A stretch of DNA of 52,886 nt from contig JAKAOA010000005.1 in NCBI GenBank assembly GCA_021823405.1, forward strand, positions 1 through 52,886, written 5' to 3'. This document shows positions 17,766-26,769 of the stretch, one piece after another; the stretch's first letter is position 1; every line of letters begins with the position of its first letter. Source of the DNA: Bacteroidota bacterium. Its GTDB lineage: Bacteria; Bacteroidota; Bacteroidia; JABEUT01. The notes beneath the pieces were generated by a model. It saw nothing but the letters and a program-made list of their open reading frames with translations. It ran no database searches and was not told the DNA's origin. The position numbers were made by a program, and so were the translations under genes.

Positions 17766-19433
17766 TCATTCCTCCTTCGTCTTGGTAACATACCGCAGGT
17801 CGAGCATGTTCAGGGAGTTCACCGGTAAGCCCGATACCCGGTTGCTGACAAGCCGTATTACCTCATCGTAGTAGAGCGGAACTACAGGCGCGGCATCCAT
17901 CACCATTTCATCCAGTTTTCTGTAGTCGGCATAGCGCGACGAATCGTTTCTATCTCCTATTGCTTTATCGTACAACTCGTCGAATGCCGCATCGGAATAG
18001 TGAAAATAATTCACCCCTTGAGGGGAGAAATTTTTTGTACAGAAAAGGGAGAGAAAGTTTTCTTCATCGGGATAGTCACCCACCCACGATTTTTTGAAGA
18101 AATAGCACTGTCCGCTTGCCACACATTCCGAAAGTATGGCGGGTTGTTCGCGCAATACATTAATTTTAATTCCTACCTGTTGCAGCTGGCTCTGCACTGC
18201 CATGGCGAGCTGTTCCCATTCGCTGCTTACCCGCAATACAAGCGCAGGAAGGTTATTACCGTTCGGGTATCCGGCTTTGGCAAGCAGTTCGTGCGCCTTA
18301 TCGGGATTGTACCTGTATTCTTCAATTTTATTGTCCTTTGAACCGGGCAGGAATGGAGGAACAAAGCCGCCGTTTGCCGGTATTCCTACGTTATTGCGCA
18401 AATAACGCACTATATCTTCCTTGTTTATTGCATAATTTATCGCTTGTCTTAATGCTTTACTGCACAATGGGTTTTTATTCACATCGTTTTTCGACGAATC
18501 CATCATAAAGCCCAAATAATCGGTTTTTATAAAGGGGGCGCGCTGCATGTACATCTTTTTTCTAAATTCGTCCTTCAGTTGTCCGTCGGGAGTAAGCACC
18601 TCTCTCGGATTAATGGCTAATATTCCCGACACCATGTCTATCTTACCGTCGAGAAACTTGAGAAACGATGTTTCAGCGTCCCTTATAAAGGTTATTACTA
18701 CGCCGTCGATATAAGGCAAAGACGTTCCCTGCTTATCCTTTTCAAAATAATGGTTATTGCGAACAAGTATCATCCTGTCTCCGCGTTCCCATCTTTTTAG
18801 CTGAAAGGGACCTGTGCCTATGGGATGCTCGCCGAAATCAAGCCCGTACCTATCAACCGCTTCTATAGGTATTACCGAGAAATACTTCATCGTTAATATG
18901 TTCATAAAGGGGGCGTAGGCGCGCTTCATATATATTATAAAGGTAGAATCGTTAGGAGCGTAAAAACCCTGATAGGTTCCCGGATAAACCCTGTCCACAT
19001 TCTCCAGCAAAGTGGTTGCATCGGAAATGCGCGCATCAAATAAACGGAAGAAGCTATGCACAAAATCGGAAGCGGTAACTTTCCTGCCTTTACCACCCGG
19101 AAAGATTGAATCGTCCTGAAAATAAACATCTTGCCTCAAATGAAAGGTGTAGATTTTCCCGTCAGGTGCAATCTCCCATGCTTTTGCCAGACAGGGTTTT
19201 ATTCTTAACGAATCGTCGAGCTGAACAAGTCCGTTATATATCTGGTTATCTATCACCTCACTCTCAAAGCTTCGCGCCGATGCAGGGTCGAGCGATGTTA
19301 CATCGCCCATTTCGTTGTAACGGAAGAAGGTAAAAGTTTTATGAGCGGTATTTTGCCGGCAAGACATCAGCCAACAGCTAATAACCGACAAATATGTAAA
19401 TAGGACTATTTCAGCGGCAATACTTTTTTTCAT
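17766..19433 (-). CDS. Peptide ABC transporter substrate-binding lipoprotein (SBP family 5)
   Basis: A 555-residue lipoprotein: signal peptide ending 'CWLMSC', then the family-5 (DppA/OppA-like) fold. 'MGDVTSLDPASARSFESEVI' near residue 42 is the typical start of the mature domain, 'LAKAWEIAPDGKIYTFHLRQDVYFQD' near 83 the next block, 'PIGTGPFQLKRWERGDRMIL' near 205 and 'ALRQAINYAINKEDIVRYL' near 325. It should bind oligopeptides or similar solutes at the cell envelope. No permease or ATPase gene is adjacent. It diverges from mtaB. Confidence 0.92.
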   Translation of the reverse strand: MKKSIAAEIVLFTYLSVISCWLMSCRQNTAHKTFTFFRYNEMGDVTSLDPASARSFESEVIDNQIYNGLVQLDDSLRIKPCLAKAWEIAPDGKIYTFHLRQDVYFQDDSIFPGGKGRKVTASDFVHSFFRLFDARISDATTLLENVDRVYPGTYQGFYAPNDSTFIIYMKRAYAPFMNILTMKYFSVIPIEAVDRYGLDFGEHPIGTGPFQLKRWERGDRMILVRNNHYFEKDKQGTSLPYIDGVVITFIRDAETSFLKFLDGKIDMVSGILAINPREVLTPDGQLKDEFRKKMYMQRAPFIKTDYLGFMMDSSKNDVNKNPLCSKALRQAINYAINKEDIVRYLRNNVGIPANGGFVPPFLPGSKDNKIEEYRYNPDKAHELLAKAGYPNGNNLPALVLRVSSEWEQLAMAVQSQLQQVGIKINVLREQPAILSECVASGQCYFFKKSWVGDYPDEENFLSLFCTKNFSPQGVNYFHYSDAAFDELYDKAIGDRNDSSRYADYRKLDEMVMDAAPVVPLYYDEVIRLVSNRVSGLPVNSLNMLDLRYVTKTKEE

Positions 19434-19601
19434 ACTTACTTGTTTTTTTTACGTGTCGGCATGTGTATATTACAAAATTCCCATTTTTTTTTACTTTCAT
19501 CTGTCCGTCTCCAAATAGTTTTTAACAGGATGGTGTGTATGAATAAAACGGGAATTGATGAAAAAAATGATAGCCGCCGGAAGTCAGCAGACGCACCGGA
19601 C

Positions 19602-19631
19602 TTGCGCTGTATAGATAAATTACTACTTTTG
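19602..19631 (+). promoter_or_regulatory. Bacteroidota-type promoter for mtaB
   Basis: TTG at 19602-19604 and TACTTTTG at 19624-19631 are separated by 19 bases. This matches the -33/-7 pattern (TTTG, 19-21 bases, TAnnTTTG) of Bacteroidota. The MtaB ATG at 19644 lies just downstream, so the leader would be only a few bases. The site argues against the upstream ORF start at 19440. Confidence 0.55.
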
Positions 19632-19643
19632 CGCGTAAAGGAA

Positions 19644-21035
19644 ATGAGCAGAACATTCGCCATACATACCCTCGGCTGCAAACTGAACTATTCCGAGTCA
19701 TCATCAATTGCATGTTGTTTGACTGAAAACGGATTTACCAAGGTACAGTTCAAAGAAAAAGCGGAGCTGTATGTTATAAACACCTGTTCGGTAACACAGG
19801 AAGCCGACAAGGAGTGCAGGCAGATTGTCCGTTCCGTTCTGCGGCGAGCGCCAGGCGCCTTTATCGCAATTACGGGATGCTATGCCCAGCTTAAACCTGA
19901 AGAAATAGCCGGTATAGAGGGTGTGGATTTAGTACTGGGCGCTTCCGAGAAATTCAACCTGCCGCTTTATCTTGATAATCTTGATAAAAAGGGGTTCGCC
20001 CAAATCCATTCCTGCGAAATTGAGAAAGTAAACATCTTCCATCCTGCTTATTCTTCGGGCGACAGAACGCGGAGTTTTCTGAAAGTGCAGGACGGCTGCG
20101 ATTACAATTGCTCCTATTGCACCATACCGCTTGCAAGGGGCGGCAGCCGCAGCGATTCCATAGCGAACGTGAACAGAAACGTTTATTCCATCGCTTTAAA
20201 GGGAATCAAAGAAATTGTGCTTACGGGGGTGAATCTGGGAGATTACCGCGAACCGCAGTCAGGCGCCGGGTTCTTTGAACTGATTCAGACGCTTGAAGAT
20301 ACAAAGGCGCCGGTTCGTTTCCGTATTTCGTCCATAGAACCGAACTTGCTGAAAGATGAGATAATAGAATGGGTAAGGAGGTCGCAGAAGTTCGTACCCC
20401 ACTTTCATATTCCACTGCAGTCGGGAGCCGACGCCATATTAAAAAAAATGCGCCGCAGGTACCTTCGCGACCTCTATACTGAAAAGGTAACGCGTATTAA
20501 ATCGCTGATGCCGCATTGTTCAATCGGCGTTGACGTAATAGCAGGGTTCCCGGGCGAAACGGATGAATATTTTAGCGAATCTTACGAATTCCTGCGTTCG
20601 CTCGATGTTTCGTACCTCCACGTGTTCACCTATTCCGAAAGAGATAATACGTCCGCAGTACTCTCTGATTTGGAAAGCGATTCTATTCCCATGGAGATAA
20701 GAAGGAAACGGAACAGGATGCTGCAGATTCTATCCGAAAAAAAGGAACGGCGTTTTTTCGAGCAGAATGTGGGCTCGGTTCGTCCCGTTCTTTTTGAGGC
20801 GCGTAACCGTAATGGATTTCTGTACGGCTATACCGACAATTATATCAGGGTAAAAACGGTATTTAATAAAGCATTACAAGGGCAAGTGGCGAAGGTTGAA
20901 CTGGGCGAACTTACAACTGACGGAATGATGAGCGCAGCCCTTGCTAAACCCATAATACCCGATTTCATAAGCCAAGGCATAGATGCGGAAACCGGGTATT
21001 TAACGGTTCCGGCGGCATTAGAAAATATAAACTAA
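19644..21035 (+). CDS. mtaB: tRNA t6A37 methylthiotransferase MtaB
   Basis: Radical-SAM enzyme that converts t6A to ms2t6A at position 37 of ANN-decoding tRNAs. The N-terminal UPF0004 domain starts 'FAIHTLGCKLNYSES', with further cluster-binding Cys in 'INTCSVTQEADKECRQ' and 'AITGCYAQ'. The radical-SAM CxxxCxxC is 'CDYNCSYCTIP'. 'FHIPLQSGADAILKKMRRRY' and 'GVDVIAGFPGETD' follow, and a C-terminal TRAM-like domain closes the protein. The track start at 19440 adds 68 unconserved residues; the ATG at 19644, after an AAAGGA site, fits family and promoter. Confidence 0.95.
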   Translation: MSRTFAIHTLGCKLNYSESSSIACCLTENGFTKVQFKEKAELYVINTCSVTQEADKECRQIVRSVLRRAPGAFIAITGCYAQLKPEEIAGIEGVDLVLGASEKFNLPLYLDNLDKKGFAQIHSCEIEKVNIFHPAYSSGDRTRSFLKVQDGCDYNCSYCTIPLARGGSRSDSIANVNRNVYSIALKGIKEIVLTGVNLGDYREPQSGAGFFELIQTLEDTKAPVRFRISSIEPNLLKDEIIEWVRRSQKFVPHFHIPLQSGADAILKKMRRRYLRDLYTEKVTRIKSLMPHCSIGVDVIAGFPGETDEYFSESYEFLRSLDVSYLHVFTYSERDNTSAVLSDLESDSIPMEIRRKRNRMLQILSEKKERRFFEQNVGSVRPVLFEARNRNGFLYGYTDNYIRVKTVFNKALQGQVAKVELGELTTDGMMSAALAKPIIPDFISQGIDAETGYLTVPAALENIN

Positions 21036-21072
21036 AAACCGTCTTCTGAACACCTATAAATAATCGATTTTT

Positions 21073-22236
21073 ATGTACGCCTCACTCTACTATCTTTTCG
21101 CAGACCTCTTCGGTATAAAAATAGAAGCCCTTAAGATGGTGCAGACCTTTGGTTTCTTTCTCGTTGTCGCCTTCCTTGTTTCCGGATACGTTTTCACCCT
21201 TGAACTGAAACGCAAAGAAAAAAACAAACTGATTTTCCCATTCAAAGAGGAGCATTGGATAGGAAAAAAAGCTACCGCCGGTGAACTTATTTCTGCTTTC
21301 ATCATTGCTTTTATGCTTGGGTATAAACTTGTTTACATAGCGTTTCATTTCAGCGATTTTGTGAATGACACGCAGGGCTACCTGCTCTCCGTGAAAGGAA
21401 ATTTGTGGGGCGGGTTGCTTGCCGCAGCCGGATATACATATCTGCAATACCGTGAAAAGGAAAAGAGCCGACTGCCCGAACCAAAACTTGAACAAGTTAC
21501 GGTGTTTCCGCACCAGCTGGTTGGCAACATCATAATTATAGCTGCCGGCGCGGGTATTCTGGGCGCTAAGGTGTTTGACTCCCTTGAAAACTTCGATGCG
21601 CTGCTCCATCATCCGCTGGACACCATTTTTTCATTCAGCGGACTTACCATATATGGGGGGCTTATCTTCGGCGCTGTTGCAGTACTCTACTATACATCCA
21701 AAAGAGGCATTAGCATTATCCATACCGTAGATGCTGCTGCACCGGCTATGATGCTCGCCTATTCTGCGGGAAGAATCGGTTGCCAGATGGCAGGAGACGG
21801 CGACTGGGGAATTGCGAATACATTTGCGGAACCGCAATGGCTCAACTTTCTGCCCGACTGGATGTGGGCGTTCAGTTACCCTCACAATGTAATAAACGAA
21901 GGCGTGCCAATACCCGGATGCACGGGCGCTCATTGCTTTATGTTAAGCCCGCCCGTATTCCCCACCCCGTTTTACGAAACTGTTGCCTGCGGTATCCTGT
22001 TTCTCATTTTATGGTTAATCAGAAAAAGGGTAACCGTTCCGGGAGTCATGTTTTCAATATACCTCGCCATGAACGGCGTTGAGAGGTTTCTTGTAGAATT
22101 AATCAGGGTAAACATAAGGTACCACTTTTTCGGCATCAGCGCAACGCAGGCGCAACTTATTTCTCCGTTATTTTTTCTTGCCGGAATAATCGGTATTATC
22201 TATTTCAGGAAAAAAGCAGCTACCGCTTCCCCCTAA
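21073..22236 (+). CDS. lgt: Prolipoprotein diacylglyceryl transferase-like membrane protein
   Basis: An Lgt-family inner-membrane enzyme, expected to transfer diacylglycerol from phosphatidylglycerol to lipobox Cys. It has about seven membrane segments. Family marks: 'LTIYGGLIFGAVAVLYY' near residue 195, 'YSAGRIGCQMAGDGDWGI' near 233 (the Lgt signature, with Cys-Gln where Asn is common), 'PTPFYE' near 304, and 'FLVELIR' near 345. At 387 residues it is longer than E. coli Lgt and has a variable insert around 'PQWLNFLPDWMWAF'. It may be a divergent paralog. It lies 37 bases after mtaB; a weak TAATCTT/AAGATTA hairpin spans its stop. Confidence 0.87.
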   Translation: MYASLYYLFADLFGIKIEALKMVQTFGFFLVVAFLVSGYVFTLELKRKEKNKLIFPFKEEHWIGKKATAGELISAFIIAFMLGYKLVYIAFHFSDFVNDTQGYLLSVKGNLWGGLLAAAGYTYLQYREKEKSRLPEPKLEQVTVFPHQLVGNIIIIAAGAGILGAKVFDSLENFDALLHHPLDTIFSFSGLTIYGGLIFGAVAVLYYTSKRGISIIHTVDAAAPAMMLAYSAGRIGCQMAGDGDWGIANTFAEPQWLNFLPDWMWAFSYPHNVINEGVPIPGCTGAHCFMLSPPVFPTPFYETVACGILFLILWLIRKRVTVPGVMFSIYLAMNGVERFLVELIRVNIRYHFFGISATQAQLISPLFFLAGIIGIIYFRKKAATASP

Positions 22237-22288
22237 TCTTCTTACCGTAAGATTATCCTAAATTATTTCCGGTTATTATTTATTAATT

Positions 22289-22296
22289 TAACTTTG
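22289..22296 (+). promoter_or_regulatory. TAnnTTTG -7 box before small membrane gene, copy 1
   Basis: TAACTTTG lies 26 bases before the ATG and is kept as TAATTTTG (24398-24405) in the second copy. No good -33 TTG is seen at the expected distance, so this is a half-site match only. Confidence 0.4.
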
Positions 22297-22322
22297 CCCG
22301 CCAAATACCAATTCCTTCTAAA

Positions 22323-22529
22323 ATGAAAAAGAATCATATCATCTCCTTCGTCATTTTTTTGGTTACCTACCTGCTGCCGTTCCGCTATGCGGTGCTGGAG
22401 TTTAAGTCATCCTTTTTGAGCGCCTTCGGCGTGCTGTTCACCGCCATCGGCTTCCTTGCAGGTTTTTATTATCTGGTAAAAGAAGATAAGAGCGGCGGGC
22501 ATGAACATGCCAATACCGAAAGCCATTAA
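22323..22529 (+). CDS. Small two-helix membrane protein, copy 1
   Basis: A 68-residue protein with two hydrophobic helices, 'HIISFVIFLVTYLLPFRYAV' and 'FGVLFTAIGFLAGFYYLV', then a charged tail with His ('GHEHANTESH'). Nearly identical to the gene at 24431; the differences cluster at residue 4 and in the tail. Conservation of the reading frame and hydrophobic core in both copies suggests a real gene. Function unknown. Confidence 0.7.
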   Translation: MKKNHIISFVIFLVTYLLPFRYAVLEFKSSFLSAFGVLFTAIGFLAGFYYLVKEDKSGGHEHANTESH

Positions 22530-22538
22530 TCCGGCGCT

Positions 22539-22612
22539 TCAAAAGTTGTTCGTAAGCCCGAAGTTTATTTTACCGTAACTGAAGTTAAGGGGGTATGTTG
22601 CTTGCCTTGCCT
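22539..22612 (-). pseudogene. Remnant of the 3' end of an Omp85-family gene
   Basis: On the minus strand this stretch encodes 'INFGLTNNF' and a stop, exactly the end of the intact gene at 24647-26590. An extra base ahead of it (ATACCCCCTT against ATACCACTT) breaks the frame, and the match ends after about 70 bases. It is a leftover of the duplicated block. Confidence 0.8.
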
Positions 22613-22847
22613 GCCGGATGCAAACGAAATTATCCTCCTAAGTCATAATCAATATTAGCGCTGCATCTCAAACCAACTGATGCTTCGAGTTATTGATAGT
22701 TGAACGACCGCCGGTTAGCAATAGTTTTTGCGACAACAGTTAAATTTTGGGTTGAAAGAATGCCTCTGCAAGGATTATAAACTCCGTCCGAAATATGCCC
22801 ATTCTGTTGTTTAATGACATTGCTTACGGACTTGTACGTGTATCGAA

Positions 22848-24053
22848 TTATAATCGGAATCCTAATACCAACACGTCATCTATCTGTTCCTGATCGCTTT
22901 TCCACTGGTTAAAGGTTTTCTCCAGTTCTTTCTTCTGCAGGTCCATTGTTAAAGGTGATATTTGAGTTAACTTTTCTTTTAGTTGTTTATAGGTGAACTT
23001 TTTATTCTTCAAGCCGCCAAACTGGTCAGCGAACCCATCGCTGAACAGGTAAATCGCTGTTCCCCTTTTTAGGGAGAGGGTAGTTGTTTTAAATGGACGT
23101 GGTTTTGAATAACCTCGCCCTATCGCCTGCTTATCGGGTTCAATTTCTTTTAGACACACATCTTCTATATACCAGAGCGGGTTGTTGGCTCCCGCCCACT
23201 TTATCGTTACTCTGTCATCATCCGGAAGCATAGAAATGAGTGAAATATCCATGCCATCATGTACAGAAAATCCGTTTTTCTGAAATGTATCGAATACCAA
23301 ATGACAGGTCCTGTCCAAAATCATACCCGGATCTGCATCATTTAGCTCCCTTACCGCCATATTTAAGGCATTCTGGCAAACAACGCTGACCAGAGCGCCG
23401 GGAACGCCATGACCGGTGCAATCGCAGGCAGCGATAATCAGATGGTCTTCATCCGATTGCGGAGGTATAAACCAATAAAAGTCACCAGAAACGATGTCTT
23501 TGGGTTGATAAAAGACGAATGATTGAGGAAGGTGCGTCTCAATTAATGTCAAAGAGGGCATCATAGCTTCCTGTAATCTGCGCGCATAGGTAATAGATTC
23601 AAGAATATTTTTATTCTTTTCTTCAATTATACTCTTCTGCGCTTTTACCTCCGCGGTTCTTTCCTGCACCTTTTTTTCAAGTACTTTAGAAGCCATTTTG
23701 CTTTCTGTAATATCCATAGACAGGATAAACAACCCCTCCGGCACCGGTTCTACTCTTAACTCAAACCACCCCTTACTGTCATCAGGAAAAACAAATTCAT
23801 TCTCTATGCGTCTCGAGACATTCTGTTCAAGGCAATTTTGCAGATTTTTAAACATATCCGTATTTTCTATTCCCGGATATTTCTCCATCATCGTATAGCC
23901 GAGTAAATCCTCCTTAACCTTGAATTTACCTTGCTTTACAACCGCATCGTTTACATATAAGTAACGCCATTCTGGACTAATTAATTGGAATCCTTCTATA
24001 AGATTGTCCAATAGGGATTCCAGATTCTTAAAATTGTAATTTTTTTCATTCAT
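22848..24053 (-). CDS. PAS-SpoIIE protein serine phosphatase
   Basis: A 401-residue cytosolic regulator. Residues 10-115 form a PAS domain ('LIEGFQLISPEWRYLYVND', ending 'FILSMDITESK'); 118-155 a coiled coil ('VLEKKVQERTAEVKAQKSII'); from about 175 a SpoIIE/PP2C phosphatase: 'PKDIVSGDFYW' with the metal-binding Asp, 'AACDCTGHGVPGALVS' near 218, and 'LFSDGFADQFGG' near 338. Such proteins dephosphorylate anti-sigma-factor antagonists or similar partners in response to a signal sensed by PAS. No partner genes are adjacent. On the minus strand, TATCTTTG (24147-24154) may be its promoter. It sits between the two 330-bp repeats. Confidence 0.92.
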   Translation of the reverse strand: MNEKNYNFKNLESLLDNLIEGFQLISPEWRYLYVNDAVVKQGKFKVKEDLLGYTMMEKYPGIENTDMFKNLQNCLEQNVSRRIENEFVFPDDSKGWFELRVEPVPEGLFILSMDITESKMASKVLEKKVQERTAEVKAQKSIIEEKNKNILESITYARRLQEAMMPSLTLIETHLPQSFVFYQPKDIVSGDFYWFIPPQSDEDHLIIAACDCTGHGVPGALVSVVCQNALNMAVRELNDADPGMILDRTCHLVFDTFQKNGFSVHDGMDISLISMLPDDDRVTIKWAGANNPLWYIEDVCLKEIEPDKQAIGRGYSKPRPFKTTTLSLKRGTAIYLFSDGFADQFGGLKNKKFTYKQLKEKLTQISPLTMDLQKKELEKTFNQWKSDQEQIDDVLVLGFRL

Positions 24054-24392
24054 AGGTTCTTGTTTTAATCAAATTAATAATTATGGAAGGAAGAACAATT
24101 ACGAAGAAAATAGAAAGATAAAAAAAGGAAACTACTTTTTTTTTGCCAAAGATAAATAATTTAAATGAAAAATAAAAGCACTATTGCAGCTGATAAAACC
24201 TATACTGCGATTATTGCTCTGATAACGATTTATTTATTTTAAAAAAAAATTTAAATTACATCGCCGCCGGTCATATGAATAATAAAAAATGATTGCTTAA
24301 ATTATGAGTTAGATTATTTTAATTGTCAGTTGCCCTGATTTTATTTAACTCAATTTGTAATTAATTTAGGAAATTCCTTTTGAGATGTTCCG
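24054..24392. other. AT-rich intergenic region
   Basis: Non-coding and very AT-rich, with long A and T runs. It probably holds the promoter of the minus-strand phosphatase (TATCTTTG box at 24147-24154). I see no RNA gene or further repeat. Confidence 0.5.
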
Positions 24393-24719
24393 TAATTTAA
24401 TTTTGCCCGCAAATACCAATTCCTTCTATAATGAAAAAGTACCATATCATCTCCTTCGTCATTTTTTTGGTTACCTACCTGCTGCCGTTCCGCTATGCGG
24501 TGCTGGAGTTTAAGTCATCCTTTTTGAGCGCCTTCGGCGTGCTGTTCACCGCCATCGGCTTCCTTGCAGGTTTTTATTATCTGGTAAAAGAAGATAAGAG
24601 CACCGGGCATGAACATACGAATACCGGAAGCCAGCCATAAGCTTATTCAGAAGTTATTCGTAAGCCCGAAGTTTATTTTACCGTAACTGAAGTTAAGTGG
24701 TATGTTGCTTGCCTTGCCT
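24393..24719. repeat. 330-bp direct repeat, copy 2
   Basis: Second copy of the block at 22284-22612. Here the right part is the intact 3' end of the Omp85 gene, so this copy is probably the original arrangement and copy 1 the derivative. Confidence 0.85.
24431..24640 (+). CDS. Small two-helix membrane protein, copy 2
   Basis: A 69-residue near-duplicate of the protein at 22323. The two membrane helices and the 'KEDKS' linker are identical; residue 4 is Tyr instead of Asn and the tail reads 'TGHEHTNTGSQP'. It converges with the Omp85 gene, with six bases between the stops. No known family; the His-containing tail is its only obvious chemical feature. Confidence 0.7.
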   Translation: MKKYHIISFVIFLVTYLLPFRYAVLEFKSSFLSAFGVLFTAIGFLAGFYYLVKEDKSTGHEHTNTGSQP

Positions 24720-26590
24720 ACAGCATAAGCGATAGAGAAAATACCCGCCTTTGTCTGAAAATTCATGCCCGCCCCGAAACCCAGCGGCGTATCGTCAAAA
24801 TACTGTATGGTGGATGGCAGCGTTTCGCGGCACCAGCCCTGATCGAAAAACAAAAAGAGAAATGAATTCTGTTCAAGAAGATAATGGAACTCTATTGTAC
24901 CTACCGAATAAGACGAGGCGTAGATGGATTGTTCATCGAAACCGCGCATCACTTCAAACCCGCCTATCCGGTACAGGTCGTTCACCAGAAGCGACGGCGC
25001 ATCCATCATTGCGCCTTGCACCTCCAGTTTAAAAGCGCTGCGCATTGTGCATGGTATATAATATTCCGCCAGAAGAGACCCTTTGTAAACTGTGGAGTTT
25101 AATTGTAATCCCTCATATAGCGAAGGGTTCAGATTGGGATTTTCCGAAATAGTTTTTATGCCTGCTGAAGCGTTGGCAAGAATATAATAGCCCCTCCTCG
25201 GGTTGTAGGGATAATCTAGTTCATTCGTTCTGAATTCGAGACCGTATAAAGAGGTATTGCTATTGGCAAAAGGCGGTAATACACTCGGATTTTGCTGGGC
25301 GGTATTGGTTATCACTACGTTAGATATATTTTCATAATATGCTTCCCAATAGTTGCCTCCGTTCATCAAGTATTTAAGCCCTATTTTAGTATCAAGTTGC
25401 AGGTAGGTGGTATCTTGTTTGAAAAGGTTGGCGTCAATATCAAGTCCGAGAGGCGACCGGAACAGATACGGGTAGCCGAAATGCAACGCCAACTGTTGTG
25501 TTAATGGCTCGATATGCTGCCAGTGGAATCCTATTTCCTCCGCTTGGTGAAACGAATTGGTAAGCTGAAGGTCTATATCGCCGGTCAGTATTATCCCGCC
25601 GGTATTCTGATTGGGCAGGATACCGACGATACCGTTAAACTGGTTGGCTGACTTTTTATCCAGGTAGAGTAAAATTCTTACCTGACTTTGTATAAATATG
25701 ACTTGAACGGGCTTTGTTTCATAGAGGAATGGAACTGATTTCAACCTGTCGCTTATAGCATCCACTTTGGCTTCGTCATAAAGGTCGCCGGGCTTTATAC
25801 CCAAATAGCCATAGAGATACCTCGGCGACAATTTAAGGTTGCCCTTCACCTCTATGCTGTCAATTTTTTCTATTTTCTGCTTCTCTACCTTTAAAGTGGC
25901 AGATATCTCGTTCCCATTGAATTTAATGCTGTCCAACCTTATCTGCGCAAACGGGTAACCCTGATTTTCGTACCAGATTAAAATCTTATTCATCATCTTA
26001 ATCGCGCTCTTATAATAAAGCGGTCTGCCGGAAAAGAGCTTGGCATGATACCCGGACATGTTCAGCGGCTCCTGGTCAATGTTTCCCTTGCGCAGCCATG
26101 CCCACTCGTATCTGTCTCCCACGGTAATATATGCGGTGAGCAGAAGGGAGTCCTGTACCAAACTGTCGGTAGCGGCAGCAAGATAAGAACTGTTGTATAA
26201 CACAAAAAGCGCCCTGCTGATTTCTTTATCGCGTTCTGCCGCTGTTTGAAATTTACTCTGATAAGCGGGCATTTTAAAATGTCGCTCTAAAGCCGAATCG
26301 TTGTAAACAATCTTCAGTCGCAGGTTTTTGGGTAGAACCGGAGACGCTTTTGGTGGTACCGTAATCTTTTTCTTTAACGTATCTGCTTTGGTATGAAGGG
26401 TATCTCTTTTGACAAGAGAATCTTTAGCGGTTATGGTATCCTTTTTATGAAAGGCGGTATCCCGAAAGGTGAACATGGTATCCTTTACTGCCGGTTTGAA
26501 ACGGTTGTTCCTTTGCGCAGGCAGTAAAACGGCGCTAAAAAAGCAAAGGGCGCATATCAAAACAGATTTTATCAAGCTGCGAGAGTCCAT
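24647..26590 (-). CDS. Omp85/BamA-like outer-membrane protein
   Basis: A 647-residue protein with signal peptide ('CFFSAVLLPAQ'), a low-complexity Thr/Lys/Asp region at about 30-80 ('KDTITAKDSLVKRDTLHTK'), then POTRA-like segments, of which 'IDSIEVKGNLKLSPRYLYGYLGIKPGD' near residue 240 is clear. A C-terminal 16-strand-type barrel of about 330 residues follows, with 'YRIGGFEVMRGFDEQSI' near 555 resembling the Omp85 VRGF/Y motif. It ends in Phe. It is likely an outer-membrane translocation or assembly factor; it is shorter than BamA, so its role is open. Its last 70 bases recur at 22539. Confidence 0.85.
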   Translation of the reverse strand: MDSRSLIKSVLICALCFFSAVLLPAQRNNRFKPAVKDTMFTFRDTAFHKKDTITAKDSLVKRDTLHTKADTLKKKITVPPKASPVLPKNLRLKIVYNDSALERHFKMPAYQSKFQTAAERDKEISRALFVLYNSSYLAAATDSLVQDSLLLTAYITVGDRYEWAWLRKGNIDQEPLNMSGYHAKLFSGRPLYYKSAIKMMNKILIWYENQGYPFAQIRLDSIKFNGNEISATLKVEKQKIEKIDSIEVKGNLKLSPRYLYGYLGIKPGDLYDEAKVDAISDRLKSVPFLYETKPVQVIFIQSQVRILLYLDKKSANQFNGIVGILPNQNTGGIILTGDIDLQLTNSFHQAEEIGFHWQHIEPLTQQLALHFGYPYLFRSPLGLDIDANLFKQDTTYLQLDTKIGLKYLMNGGNYWEAYYENISNVVITNTAQQNPSVLPPFANSNTSLYGLEFRTNELDYPYNPRRGYYILANASAGIKTISENPNLNPSLYEGLQLNSTVYKGSLLAEYYIPCTMRSAFKLEVQGAMMDAPSLLVNDLYRIGGFEVMRGFDEQSIYASSYSVGTIEFHYLLEQNSFLFLFFDQGWCRETLPSTIQYFDDTPLGFGAGMNFQTKAGIFSIAYAVGKASNIPLNFSYGKINFGLTNNF

Positions 26591-26769
26591 TTATAGATAA
26601 CGAAATTACGAATTAGAAATTATCTGTCATTGTTCAGTTAATCAGTGAGACGACTTACCCCATGCCTGTATCACATTGCCTGCGGTCGCATATCATGGTA
26701 ATATTCCTATATTGCGGGGTAATCCGCCTCCTAAATCCGCTTGTCTTTTCTAACGTATTAATAACAGAA

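Larger units (their letters stand above)
22284..22612. repeat. 330-bp direct repeat, copy 1
   Basis: This block holds a promoter-like box, a small membrane protein gene and a fragment matching the 3' end of the Omp85 gene. It recurs almost unchanged at 24393-24719. The copies differ by scattered substitutions and small indels and diverge at both ends. The PAS-SpoIIE gene lies between them. Confidence 0.85.

Noticed and set aside
19440-19643. N-terminal extension of MtaB in the track
   Set aside because: Not part of the family fold, and it would start upstream of a good promoter; ATG at 19644 fits better.
21082-21612. 176-residue minus-strand ORF
   Set aside because: Shadow of the lgt-like gene, whose motifs are clear in the plus strand.
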